A stretch of DNA of 64,000 nucleotides from Opitutia bacterium (lineage in GTDB: Bacteria; Verrucomicrobiota; Verrucomicrobiia; Opitutales; Seribacteraceae), in contig PAZC01000024.1 of assembly GCA_002716045.1 (NCBI GenBank), positions 19,836 to 83,835 of the forward strand. The letters run 5' to 3'. This document shows, piece by piece, positions 1 through 9,777 of the stretch. Positions within the stretch are counted from its first letter, which is position 1, and each line of letters begins with the position of its first letter. The translations under genes and the position numbers were made by a program. The notes beneath the pieces were generated by a model. It had not been told where the DNA came from, made no database searches, and was given only the letters and a program-made list of their open reading frames with translations.

Positions 1-63
1 TAGCTCTCGCTGATGGCTTCCGCAACCTCTTTCGAGCCTTGGCGTCTTTTTTTACCAGTACGC

Positions 64-1389
64 CTATTTCTTGGCGAGGCAGTAGAGGTGGCGCGTGCCG
101 CGAAGAAAAAGCGCGTCGCCCGCGATGGCGGCGGATGCATTGATCGCCTCGTCCAGATGGTTCAAGGCAACCACCTTGGGCTCCTCCTTGTCATCCAGCA
201 CCAAGGTGGCCCCCTGTTGGTCGGTCAGGTAAATTCGCCCATCGGCGGATACCGGGGAGGCATAGAGATTGAGTAGCCCGGGCAATCGGAAGGGACCGGA
301 AGGTTCCTTCCCCGTCTTGGCCACGAGTCGGGTCAGTATGGCTTGGTAATGACGGAGAAAGTAAAGATGTCCGTTGTGCAGGAGCGGGGAGGGAACGTAA
401 GGGGTGCGTTGGCGACGTGACCAAAGCAGGTGTTTTGTGCCTGTCAGATCGCCCTTCGCGCCGGCTAGGCGAATGGCCAGCATGGCTTGCTTTTCGTAGC
501 TGCTGCCGGCAATCAGCAGACCATCCGACACCACTGGGGAAGCCACCACGTTTTTGGACAGGCCGCCACATGACCAAATGACCTTGCCGGTTGACAAGTC
601 ATATCCGCGTACTGCGGTGGATCCGCTGACAATTACTTGGGGCTTGCCGTCCACTTTCGCGATCACGGGCGTGGCCCAGGAAGTTACCTCGTCGCGTGGT
701 TGCCGCCAAATTTCCTTGCCCGTCTTTGCCTCGAGGGCGACCACGAAGGAGTCTCCTTCATGGTCCCAGTTCACTACCAAGGTTTCCCCGTGCAAGGCGG
801 GCGAAGCTCCTTCGCCATGCCCATGCTTGACCTGCATGTCACCGAAATCCTTTTCCCAAAGGAGTTTTCCCTTGATCGACAGGCAATAGAGCCCGTTGGA
901 GCCAAAGAAGGCATAGACGCGTTCGCCGTCTGTTACGGGTGAGGCGGATGCCCAGGTTCCGCTTTCGTGGGCGCTTTGGTGCGGCTGGGCATTGCGCACG
1001 ACCGTTTCCCAATTGATTTTGCCGGAGTGGCGAGCCAGCGCCATGACGACGAATCGCATTTTTTTCTCCGGATCGACGTTGTTGTGGGCGCCGGGCGGTT
1101 GTTCCGGAACATCTAGTTTTTCGCCGTGGGGCACTGCTGACAGCAGGAACACTTGGTCTCCCCAGACAATGGGCGAGGAATGAGCATTGCCGGGCAGGGC
1201 AGTTTTCCAGCGGATGTTTTTCTTCTCGCTCCATTCTGTCGGCGGCTTGCCACGCGGCGATTCTCCCGTGCCCAAGGGTCCTCGCCATTGACCCCATTGG
1301 TTTAGCGGATCCAGTTTTCTTGGTTCCGCTCCTGCATGCAGCGTCCAGCAAAGAGCCAGGCAGAGGGCAATTGAGCCCTGCGCAGTCAT
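64..1389 (-). CDS. PQQ-binding-like beta-propeller repeat protein, secreted
   Basis: Repeated 'WGDQVF', 'SPVTDGERVYAFFGSNGLYCLS', 'GKEIWRQ' blade motifs; internal start MTAQGS gives a signal-peptide-like N-terminus and abuts the upstream gene's stop. Confidence 0.85.
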   Translation of the reverse strand: MTAQGSIALCLALCWTLHAGAEPRKLDPLNQWGQWRGPLGTGESPRGKPPTEWSEKKNIRWKTALPGNAHSSPIVWGDQVFLLSAVPHGEKLDVPEQPPGAHNNVDPEKKMRFVVMALARHSGKINWETVVRNAQPHQSAHESGTWASASPVTDGERVYAFFGSNGLYCLSIKGKLLWEKDFGDMQVKHGHGEGASPALHGETLVVNWDHEGDSFVVALEAKTGKEIWRQPRDEVTSWATPVIAKVDGKPQVIVSGSTAVRGYDLSTGKVIWSCGGLSKNVVASPVVSDGLLIAGSSYEKQAMLAIRLAGAKGDLTGTKHLLWSRRQRTPYVPSPLLHNGHLYFLRHYQAILTRLVAKTGKEPSGPFRLPGLLNLYASPVSADGRIYLTDQQGATLVLDDKEEPKVVALNHLDEAINASAAIAGDALFLRGTRHLYCLAKK

Positions 1390-1390
1390 C

Positions 1391-2641
1391 TCAGGACCCT
1401 CGCAAGTCGAGGCAGACCAAGTCGCCCTTGGCATTGCGCAGGTAGAGTCTGCCATTGGCCAGTACCGGACTGGTCCAGCAACGTCCGCCGATCACTTGTT
1501 CGCGGGCAGTTGCGGAGAAGCCTTTTGCGGAAACCGGGGCGATGGCCAGCTCGCCTTTTTGGCCGAGGGCTATGATTTGATTGTCTGCTACAATCAGCGA
1601 GCCGACCTGCAAATTACTTTTGTCCCGCCATTGTTCCTCACCGGTGGAGAAGCGTATGCAGACCAGTTCCTTGGGTCCGGCCATATGCACGTTGCCATCG
1701 AAGCCATAGAGAAAGTCGCCAACCAGGATCGAGTTGTTCATGTGGTTGGACATTTTCTTGTTCTCGTAGATTTTCTTCAGTGAACCGCTTTTGAGTTGAA
1801 ACAAGGCGCAGCCCCGGCGGTAGCCGGTCGAAATGAAGATCTTGTCGCCTCGCACGATCGGCGTGGTGGAATTCGTGCGGTAGCTCGTTTCCCATTTTTC
1901 GAAGGCGACGGTGGAGCCATCCTTGGCATCGAGAACCACGAGGCCGTCCGTCTTTAGCGTGGCGACAAAGGTCTTGCCGCCGTGAGGAAAGGCAATCGGG
2001 CTGCCGTAGGCATGGCGGTATTGCTTGCTGCGCCACACTTCCTTGCCGGTCTTCTTGTCGAGTGCGAAGGTATGGGCGGCCTCGATGATGAGCAAGTCAT
2101 CGAGTACGTAGGGCGAACCGGCAAAGCCCCATTCCGGAGGCCGTTTCATGCCGGCTGCCTGCATCATGTTCCTTGTCCAGAGAATCTTCCCCGTCTTGGC
2201 TTGGTAGGCGTTGAGGCGCCCGTCCTTGCTTATGGTATAGACCGTCGAGCCATCCACCGTGGGGGTGGCGCAGGGGCCGCCCTCATGGAGGTAGTCGACG
2301 ATGGCTGCCTCGTAGGAATCCGTCCAAATTTCTTTTCCGGTGGCAGCATCGAGGCACCACACGGTTTCCTTGCCGCCGCGTTTGCGTCCGTCGTGGCCCA
2401 TCGTGAAAAGTTTCCCATCCGCCACTGACACGGTGGAGAAGCCAACGCCCAGCTTGGCTTTCCAGGCGACTGTCTCCAAGTTGGCTTTCCAGCCTTTCTC
2501 GGTGGAGATGCCAGTGCCCGAGGGCCCTTGCCAACGGGGCCAGTCATCAGCTGACAGCGAACTGCCGATTGCGATTAGGATAAAGCAGGACCAAAAACTT
2601 TTCATGGAAGCAAAGTCTTGGCGCCCTTTGCTCGTTATCAA
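1391..2641 (-). CDS. PQQ-binding-like beta-propeller repeat protein, secreted
   Basis: Motifs 'WCLDAATGKEIWTDSY', 'LNAYQAKTGKILWTRN', 'FALDKKTGKEVWRS'; N-terminal signal sequence. Confidence 0.85.
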   Translation of the reverse strand: MITSKGRQDFASMKSFWSCFILIAIGSSLSADDWPRWQGPSGTGISTEKGWKANLETVAWKAKLGVGFSTVSVADGKLFTMGHDGRKRGGKETVWCLDAATGKEIWTDSYEAAIVDYLHEGGPCATPTVDGSTVYTISKDGRLNAYQAKTGKILWTRNMMQAAGMKRPPEWGFAGSPYVLDDLLIIEAAHTFALDKKTGKEVWRSKQYRHAYGSPIAFPHGGKTFVATLKTDGLVVLDAKDGSTVAFEKWETSYRTNSTTPIVRGDKIFISTGYRRGCALFQLKSGSLKKIYENKKMSNHMNNSILVGDFLYGFDGNVHMAGPKELVCIRFSTGEEQWRDKSNLQVGSLIVADNQIIALGQKGELAIAPVSAKGFSATAREQVIGGRCWTSPVLANGRLYLRNAKGDLVCLDLRGS

Positions 2642-2667
2642 GCCTTCTCTGCGTACAAGGTAGCGAT

Positions 2668-4008
2668 TCAGCGTATGACGCTGGCTTCCAGGAAGATTAT
2701 GATTTCCCGTTTTTCGTCGCTGGCGGGGCCGCGAAAGATCATGGTATGACTTCTTTTGAGGATCACCGTGGTATTAAGCCTCCAGGTCCAGAACTTTGGC
2801 ACCTTGGTTCCCGCTCCGTATTCCTCGAATCCCTTTGATTCGGTGATTTTCTGGGCCAGCTCCACTGTAACGCGGTCATATTTGGGCTCATGCCTGGCGG
2901 TTAGCTCGATCTTCGTGCCGACCATGCGGAAGCCTGGTTGCTCGTCATCCGGAGCTACGGTGTCGAATTGTGGAATTGGAGCGAACGGTTGGTCGGGTTT
3001 GCTATCTGAGGAAGCAACTGGTTCGGGTGGTATGAAGCCGGTGGGGTAGATTACTTCCTCGCCTATTTGGAAACTGGCAGGAAGGCCATCCATTGCAACG
3101 AGTCGGGGAAGAGATTTCAGCACGAAGCCATCCATCTTTCTCAACTCGAAAAAGGTTGCGTTGGCCAAGCGACTTTCGATCTGAAAATGGCCTTGTCCCA
3201 TTAGGATCCTGGGGCCAAAGGCTTTTTCGAGGACCTTCTCCAAAGCTCCAAGCGGAACCTCCAAAATCTTGAATTGGGCTTCGATTTGCTTGGCGACTTT
3301 ATCATCAAGACCCAGAAGGATTGCACGGATACTATCGAGAGCTTCCTGCTCATGGGTGGCAATGATCTGAAAACCATCGAAAATAAAGCGATGCCCTTTC
3401 CTTTCGTCGAAAATGACTCCCGCATTAGTCAGGTATTGCTTCACTTTGCCCGAAGGATCGATCTTTTTGGGGAAACCACTAAAGGGATCAGGCGGAACTC
3501 CCGCTCCTACTCCGGTCATGCGATTGATGATATCTTGGGGAACTTCGAAAAACTCTAACTTCAGCCCTTGCGGGAAGCCGAGCCCGCCACGTGGCTCTTT
3601 CATTACCACGATGGCATCCTTTCTGACTTCATATGTCCAACCGACCATTTCGGTGATGAAATCCAATGTTTTTTCCAAGCTCATCTGGTTGAGCTTGATA
3701 GTCAGCGAAGGAGCGGGCGCTCCTTGATCAAGGACGATTATGTTTACCCCTTTTGCGTCAGGAATCGTTTCCTTGGAATCAAGCTTTCGTGATTGAGCCG
3801 ACAGCAGATTCATTGCTTCTCGCAGAGGAGTATTGAAAAGGTTCAGCTGGGGAATTTCGATTCGCTTGATCTTGTCCTCGAGGCTTTTGTCGCTGTCCTT
3901 GGGCTTTTCGCATCCGATGAAACACAAGTCCTCTTTCTGCTCGGAGAAACCGAGTGAGAAGGCGTAGAAAAAGAACAGGATGAGAATTACGCGCGAGCTT
4001 GGCTTCAT
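2668..4008 (-). CDS. Secretin/STN-domain-like secreted protein (type II/III secretin N-domain style)
   Basis: 'NTPLREAMNLLSAQSR...LTIKLNQMSLEKTLDFITEMVGWTYEVRKDAIVV' resembles a secretin N0/STN domain; C-terminal beta-rich region; signal peptide. Confidence 0.55.
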   Translation of the reverse strand: MKPSSRVILILFFFYAFSLGFSEQKEDLCFIGCEKPKDSDKSLEDKIKRIEIPQLNLFNTPLREAMNLLSAQSRKLDSKETIPDAKGVNIIVLDQGAPAPSLTIKLNQMSLEKTLDFITEMVGWTYEVRKDAIVVMKEPRGGLGFPQGLKLEFFEVPQDIINRMTGVGAGVPPDPFSGFPKKIDPSGKVKQYLTNAGVIFDERKGHRFIFDGFQIIATHEQEALDSIRAILLGLDDKVAKQIEAQFKILEVPLGALEKVLEKAFGPRILMGQGHFQIESRLANATFFELRKMDGFVLKSLPRLVAMDGLPASFQIGEEVIYPTGFIPPEPVASSDSKPDQPFAPIPQFDTVAPDDEQPGFRMVGTKIELTARHEPKYDRVTVELAQKITESKGFEEYGAGTKVPKFWTWRLNTTVILKRSHTMIFRGPASDEKREIIIFLEASVIR

Positions 4009-4276
4009 AGTTATTGGAGCAGGTTAGCTTTTATCTGAGGCAAAGAAATCTCATGTATTTACTAGCGTGAATATTAAAGATTCCACGAATGAATAAATAT
4101 TTTTTCCCGCGGCCCGACATTTGATTGGATGCATGCAATTTGATGCAACTGCACTAAATAAGCAAATTATATTTTTCTTTTAGTTTCAAGGTGGGGTACA
4201 GGCATTTCAACGGAACTTGGTTTTTGGAGTTGAGATTGGGGCTTGGTGGTCTTACAGCTTGGATTTGAGCCTGATT

Positions 4277-5137
4277 ATGGCTTTGAGCATGGAAATATAT
4301 TTGCATATTGGCGAAGACAACGTGGGTCCGCTTTCTCCCGAGGAAGTGAAAGCCAAGCATGCCTCCGGAGAGGTAGGGCCCGATACCTTGGGTTGGATGG
4401 ATACCCTCGACACTTGGTACCCGCTGTCCAATGAGAAATTCGATTTTCTGGGTATAGCTTCCGCAGCGGAGCCTGCGCCTGCAGCTGCAACGGAGGCTCC
4501 CACCGCGTCACCTGCAGCTGAGCAACCTGTTGCTGATGCTGCGCCTGCATCGACTGAAGCAGTTGCGGCCGAAGCTTCTACCGAAGGGCAAAAGGAGGCT
4601 GCAGTTCAAAGTCAGGAGGAGGCTGTCCCCGATGAGCTGGAGGAAGAGGAAACCGAACCGGAGCCCGATCCCGCCGAACTCGCGGCCACTTCATCCGCCT
4701 ATGATGCAGCATCTGCTTTCGAGCCACGGTCACGAGACAAGCTAAAGGCTGAGATGATACGTCTCAAGCAAGAGCACGACAAGGTATTGTTGCCTGAGAT
4801 AGGGCGCAAAGCGGTGGAGGAAGGGATTCGGGTCAGCGGAGCCACGGAGATCCTGAACCGCATCGAGGCCGCCCGTAAAAAAGGGGATTCGCCCCAGTTG
4901 CAAGCGGCCTACGTTTCCTATGCCTTGGCCATCGTGCAAGGCGGCCTGACGGATCCTGCGCTGGACGACTTGCTGGAACAAGAACGGCGCGTGTCCGAAG
5001 ACATGCTGAATTTGCATACGGAAGCAAAGGGCCTCGCAGATACTCCGAAGCCAGGCGGAGCCTTGAAGTGGGTTTTGCTGGTTGGCGCCGTGCTGGCCTT
5101 GGGCGGCATAGTGGCCTTGGTCATTTTGAAGAGCTAG
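4277..5137 (+). CDS. GYF_2 domain-containing membrane protein
   Basis: N-terminal 'IYLHIGEDNVGPLSPEEVKAKHASGEVGPDTLGWMDTLDTWYPLS' GYF_2-like motif; Ala/Glu-rich linker; C-terminal TM 'WVLLVGAVLALGGIVALVIL'. Confidence 0.7.
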   Translation: MALSMEIYLHIGEDNVGPLSPEEVKAKHASGEVGPDTLGWMDTLDTWYPLSNEKFDFLGIASAAEPAPAAATEAPTASPAAEQPVADAAPASTEAVAAEASTEGQKEAAVQSQEEAVPDELEEEETEPEPDPAELAATSSAYDAASAFEPRSRDKLKAEMIRLKQEHDKVLLPEIGRKAVEEGIRVSGATEILNRIEAARKKGDSPQLQAAYVSYALAIVQGGLTDPALDDLLEQERRVSEDMLNLHTEAKGLADTPKPGGALKWVLLVGAVLALGGIVALVILKS

Positions 5138-5181
5138 CCCTGTCCGGGAATAGCTGGACAGCCTCTTCGCTCAGATCGTGA

Positions 5182-6516
5182 CTAGCGGTTAAACCGCAGG
5201 GCCCGTCCTCTCGCTTCTTTTTTCAGTCGGCCTTTGTTCCAGGCAACTTGCCCTGACACTACGGTGGTTTCCACGGTAGCCGAGAAAGTTTCACCATCGA
5301 AAGGCGACCATCCACATTTCGCAAGCAGCCCGCTTTTTTCCACTGCCGTGGGTTTGTCCAAGTCAACGAGCACGAGATCTGCCCAATAGCCTTCGCGCAA
5401 GTAGCCACGCTCCTCGATTTGGTAAAGATCGGCCAAGGCATGACTGGTTTTGCGCACGATGTTCTCCAGTGAAATTTCGCCCGCCCTGTACAATTCCAGC
5501 AGAATGAGCAGGCTGTGCTGAATGAGGGGAAGGCCGGATGGGCAGTCGAAGTAATTGCCCTGTTTTTCCTCCCAGGTATGTGGGGCATGATCGGTTGCTA
5601 TGACGTCGATGCGATCCTCGTTGACTGCTTGTACCACGGCTTTGCGGTCGGCGCCGCTCTTTATTGCGGGGTTGCACTTGATTAGGGGCCCTCTGGATTC
5701 ATAGGCAGTGTCGTCCAGATAGAGGTGATGCACGCAGGCTTCGGCCGTGATTTTCTTGTCCTTCACTGGGCCCGGCTCGAAGAGTGCGATCTCCTCCGCA
5801 GTTGTGATATGGAGGACATGGAGGCGGGCGTCGTGTCGCCGAGCCAGTTCCACCGCGAGACTAGATGAGAGCAAGCATGCTTCTCGGCTTCGTATGTCGG
5901 GATGCAGTTCGAAGGGTACGTTCTCGCCATATTGGTCACGAGCCTTTCGTTCGTTCTCCAGGATCGAGGGAGTGTCCTCGCAATGCGACGCAACCAGTGT
6001 GGGAGCGTGCCTGAACAGGTTTTCCAACGCCTCCTCGTTGTCCACCAGCATATTTCCGGTGGAAGACCCCATGAATACTTTGATGCCCGCGATTTCATCG
6101 ATTGCGGCTGACTTTACGTCTTCCAGGTTATCATTTGTAGCGCCTAGGTAGAACGCATAATTAGCCAAGGACTCCCTGCCCGCGATGGAACACTTTTCGC
6201 GGAGGTGTTCCATCGAGACCGTGGGTGGTGAAACATTGGGCATCTCCATGAAACTAGTGACGCCTCCGGCAACCGCGGCGCGTGCTTCAGTGGCAATGCT
6301 TGCCTTGTGCGTGAAACCAGGCTCGCGAAAGTGTACTTGGTCGTCGATCAGGCCGGGCAACAGGTGGAGTCCGGCAGCGTCTATCACTTCGTCTGCCTGA
6401 CGCGAGGAAAGGTCGGGGCCTATCCGTTCAATGCGTCCTTCGCGAATAAACAGGTCGGCCTCGGTTGTGGCGCCTTCGTTGACGATTTTCGCGTTGAGGA
6501 CGAGAAGGGAGTTCAT
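5182..6516 (-). CDS. Dihydroorotase (amidohydrolase superfamily)
   Basis: 'GLHLLPGLIDDQVHFREPGFTHKASIATEARAAVAGGVTSFMEMPN', 'VIATDHAPHTWEEK'. Confidence 0.85.
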   Translation of the reverse strand: MNSLLVLNAKIVNEGATTEADLFIREGRIERIGPDLSSRQADEVIDAAGLHLLPGLIDDQVHFREPGFTHKASIATEARAAVAGGVTSFMEMPNVSPPTVSMEHLREKCSIAGRESLANYAFYLGATNDNLEDVKSAAIDEIAGIKVFMGSSTGNMLVDNEEALENLFRHAPTLVASHCEDTPSILENERKARDQYGENVPFELHPDIRSREACLLSSSLAVELARRHDARLHVLHITTAEEIALFEPGPVKDKKITAEACVHHLYLDDTAYESRGPLIKCNPAIKSGADRKAVVQAVNEDRIDVIATDHAPHTWEEKQGNYFDCPSGLPLIQHSLLILLELYRAGEISLENIVRKTSHALADLYQIEERGYLREGYWADLVLVDLDKPTAVEKSGLLAKCGWSPFDGETFSATVETTVVSGQVAWNKGRLKKEARGRALRFNR

Positions 6517-6517
6517 C

Positions 6518-7051
6518 CTAGCGGTTCCAAGGCATATACCTTAGAATATTATTCAGTCCGCGGATTCCGGTCCAACCGGAGAAGATCAAGCTGAGACCAA
6601 AAAATGCCGGAAGCACCAACCACCAGAACTCATGAGTATACCAAAAGATTGTCGTTCCTCCGATGATTAGGGTTCCGATAAGCAAGCGCGCCTGTCGATT
6701 CACCGAAATTGGACCTTTTCCTCGAGTAAGTGGGAATTCGGCGTCTTCCCATGAGCGAAGACCGCCATTTAGGATATTTACTTTCTTGAACCCTGCATCC
6801 AGTAGCTTTCGGGCCAAGAGGGCCGAGCGTCTTCCGGTCAGGCACATGGCGCAAATCTCCTGCCCGTTGACCGATTTCTTCAATTGCTCGATGACGTTTT
6901 CGTCCACTGTATCCAGTGGTAGTGAAATGGCTTCGTCGACATGTACCTTGCTGTGTTCCTCGGGGGTGCGTACGTCCAGTAGCACGACCGCTTTTTCATC
7001 GAGTCTTCTCTTGAGGACGCGAACGTCCATAGCATGCATGGAAGGTGTCAT
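6518..7051 (-). CDS. Rhodanese-like domain protein with C-terminal membrane domain (DUF2892-like)
   Basis: 'LLDVRTPEEHSKVHVDEAISLPLD...ICAMCLTGRRSALLARKLLDAGF' rhodanese signature, then 'ARLLIGTLIIGGTTIFWY...' TM helices; start overlaps the proA stop (ATGA). Confidence 0.8.
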   Translation of the reverse strand: MTPSMHAMDVRVLKRRLDEKAVVLLDVRTPEEHSKVHVDEAISLPLDTVDENVIEQLKKSVNGQEICAMCLTGRRSALLARKLLDAGFKKVNILNGGLRSWEDAEFPLTRGKGPISVNRQARLLIGTLIIGGTTIFWYTHEFWWLVLPAFFGLSLIFSGWTGIRGLNNILRYMPWNR

Positions 7052-8328
7052 TCTCTTACTTGCCCAGTTCCCAAGATATGGTACTTGTAAGTGCACAGTT
7101 CACGCAAGCCCATAGGACCTCTTGCATGGAGACGATCAGTTGATATGCCGATTTCGGCCCCCAGTCCGAACTCGAAACCATCTGTGAAGCGGGTGCTGGC
7201 ATTCCAATAGACAGAGGAGGAATCCACTGCCTCCATGAACTGGTTGGCATGCTCTTCGCTCTTGGTTACTATCGCATCACTGTGGCCGCTGCCATAGCGG
7301 TTTACTTGTTCAATTGCATCCCTCAGCGAGCCGACCACCTTCACTGCAAGCACGAGATCATGGAATTCCTCGTGGTAGTCATCTTCAGTGGCATCCTTGA
7401 GCCCGTTCGAGCCTGACGAATCTTCCAAAATCGTGCGCGTGCGCGAATCCACTCGCAACTCGACGCCTTCCTTGACGAGACTTTCGGCGGCGGCAGGAAG
7501 AAAGGTGTCGGCTACATCTTGATGAACAAACAGGTTTTCGACCGCATTGCAGACGCCGGGGCGCTGGCATTTTGCATTTATCGCTATCTTACGGGCCAGT
7601 TCGAGGTCAGCCTCGGAGTCGACGTACAGGTTACAAACCCCCTTGTAATGCTTGATCACCGGAATCCTGCTATTTTCGGCCACAAAGCGTATGAGGCCTT
7701 CTCCGCCACGGGGAATGATGCAGTGAACGTATTGATCCAGTCGCAGCAAATGTTCGAGGGCTTCTCGATCAGTCGTTGGAATGAGCGCTGACGAATCGGG
7801 GTTCACGTCATTTTCAACGAGGGCCTGCCTGATGATTTCACTCAATGCCAAGTTGCTGTGAAATGCTTCCTTTCCGCCGCGCAGAATGCTAACGTTGCCA
7901 GACTTCAGGCATAGCACGGCGCAATCGATGGTGACGTTGGGGCGTGATTCGTAAATAATGCCGATTACTCCCATCGGGGCACGAATTTTTCTTATCTCGA
8001 GGCCGTTGGGACGTGTGGAGCGCTCAATTTCCTCACCCACAGGATCGGGCAAGGCAATGACTTGGCGAACACCTTCGGTCATGTCTGCGATACGTTTGGG
8101 GGTAAGGGCAAGCCTGTCGATCATGGCTTCGCTCAGCCCGTTTTCACGTCCGTTTCGAAGATCTTTCTCGTTTTGGCTGACGAGTTCATCGGAAGATTGT
8201 TCCAAAAGCTCAGCAATGCGTCCGAGTATGGCATTCTTTTTTCCAGTATCCAAGATGGCCAATTCCCGAGATGCAGAATGGGCTTTCTTTGCCAAAGACT
8301 GGGTCAATTTTTCAATGTCCTCGGTCAT
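7048..8328 (-). CDS. proA: Glutamate-5-semialdehyde dehydrogenase (gamma-glutamyl phosphate reductase)
   Basis: 'IRAPMGVIGIIYESRPNVTIDCAVLCLKSGN', 'LRGGKEAFHSN', 'GLGAEIGISTDRLHARGPMGLRELCTYKY'. Confidence 0.95.
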   Translation of the reverse strand: MTEDIEKLTQSLAKKAHSASRELAILDTGKKNAILGRIAELLEQSSDELVSQNEKDLRNGRENGLSEAMIDRLALTPKRIADMTEGVRQVIALPDPVGEEIERSTRPNGLEIRKIRAPMGVIGIIYESRPNVTIDCAVLCLKSGNVSILRGGKEAFHSNLALSEIIRQALVENDVNPDSSALIPTTDREALEHLLRLDQYVHCIIPRGGEGLIRFVAENSRIPVIKHYKGVCNLYVDSEADLELARKIAINAKCQRPGVCNAVENLFVHQDVADTFLPAAAESLVKEGVELRVDSRTRTILEDSSGSNGLKDATEDDYHEEFHDLVLAVKVVGSLRDAIEQVNRYGSGHSDAIVTKSEEHANQFMEAVDSSSVYWNASTRFTDGFEFGLGAEIGISTDRLHARGPMGLRELCTYKYHILGTGQVRE

Positions 8329-8414
8329 AGATCAAAACCTACGAAAGTGATGAATTGAATTCATGAAAAATGTCGAGAAAAAGGGCATCTTTCCGCTGTC
8401 TTTTTGTACTTTGC

Positions 8415-9362
8415 TTATTGCTCGACTTGTATCAACTGCCGCAATTCTTGGACCCGTTGCGCAATCACCGAATTTCCAGCCGATTCCAAGCGATCGCAAC
8501 CAAAGGCTTCGACAGTCAAGCTTGCTACGGCGGTGCCGTATACCATGGCTTCCTTGATGGCCTCGAAATCTCGCCGATCCCGGGAGGCAAGGCGTCCGAG
8601 CAGAGCTCCCGCGAAGGAGTCGCCGGCGCCGGTTGGGTCCCGCAGATCGGTTACGGGGTATGCCGGCAAGGCGAAAAGGCCATCCTCGTGAAACAGGATC
8701 GCGCCGTGCTCGCCTTTTTTTATTATGACTGTTTCCGGACCCATTTGCCTTAGCTTTTGTCCAGCCAAGATAACGTTTTTTTCGGAGGTGAGTTCCTCTG
8801 CCTCGGAATCATTGATCACAAAGAGATTCACTCTCTTGATGAGGCTTAGCAGGGCGTCTCGCTCGATGTCTATCCAGAGGTCTATGGTATCAGCCAGCAC
8901 ATAGGCGCCATCGCCTTCGAGCAAGTCGAGGACATGGGCTTGCAGGGCGGGATGTATGTTGCCCAGAAGCACGTATGGCGCGCTTTTGTAGTTAGTGGGC
9001 AGTTCAGGCCGAAATTGTTCGAACACGTTGAGCTGGATGTCGAGTGTGTCCCGGCGATTGAAGTTTTCGTGGTACTGTCCTTTCCAAAAGAAAGTGGGGC
9101 CGCTTTCGTCACGTTGCAGGCCTTCGAGGTCAATGCCTCGCGAGCGAAGTCGATCGAGATGTTCTTCGCCGAAGTCATTTCCCACTACGCCCACCATGAG
9201 TGGTTTCGCAAAATAGCTGGCCGCGAAGGAGCAATAGGAGGCGGCTCCGCCGAGGATGCCTTCTTGTGATCCATGAGGTGTAATGACGTTATCGAAGGCC
9301 ACTGAACCGACCACTAGGACCGGTTGCGGTTTGCTCGAATCGCTTTTTATTCTTTCTATCAT
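8415..9362 (-). CDS. PfkB family carbohydrate/nucleoside kinase
   Basis: 'VGSVAFDNVITPHG...GGAASYCSFAAS', C-terminal 'DPTGAGDSFAGALLG' PfkB signature. Confidence 0.9.
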   Translation of the reverse strand: MIERIKSDSSKPQPVLVVGSVAFDNVITPHGSQEGILGGAASYCSFAASYFAKPLMVGVVGNDFGEEHLDRLRSRGIDLEGLQRDESGPTFFWKGQYHENFNRRDTLDIQLNVFEQFRPELPTNYKSAPYVLLGNIHPALQAHVLDLLEGDGAYVLADTIDLWIDIERDALLSLIKRVNLFVINDSEAEELTSEKNVILAGQKLRQMGPETVIIKKGEHGAILFHEDGLFALPAYPVTDLRDPTGAGDSFAGALLGRLASRDRRDFEAIKEAMVYGTAVASLTVEAFGCDRLESAGNSVIAQRVQELRQLIQVEQ

Positions 9363-9745
9363 ACTTCTGTTACGGGAAAGGTACTTGCGAGGATGACTTG
9401 ATTATCGATCTCTATGATGATCCCGTAATTGCCAGGGGTTTCGAAATCCAAGCCTTGGATGTCATTGATTAGATTGATCCTTTGGGCAGGGTTTTCGGCC
9501 TCGAATTCCTTCTCAATTATTGTGCGGGGCTCTTCCATGGGCAGACCAATGGTAATCTTGAGCTGATGCTTGCCCATGGTGAGATCCGAGAAGGAAAGGA
9601 ACCATACCATGCGGGGATGAGATACGGGAAATTCCTTGGCCCGCAGGTTGGTGAAGATACCAAGGAGGGTATGCTTGCCTGTGGCTGGGTCCACGTAAAC
9701 TGCGTCGCATGTGACCCAGGCCAAGATTTGTGGTTTTGTGGACAT
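9359..9745 (-). CDS. DUF6941-like conserved hypothetical protein
   Basis: 'MSTKPQILAWVTCDAVYVDPATGKHTLLGIFTNLRA' resembles the DUF6941 N-terminus; stop overlaps the pfkB-like start. Confidence 0.55.
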   Translation of the reverse strand: MSTKPQILAWVTCDAVYVDPATGKHTLLGIFTNLRAKEFPVSHPRMVWFLSFSDLTMGKHQLKITIGLPMEEPRTIIEKEFEAENPAQRINLINDIQGLDFETPGNYGIIIEIDNQVILASTFPVTEV

Positions 9746-9777
9746 GTTTGTGTTAAGGCCTAAGCATAAGCGTTTGC

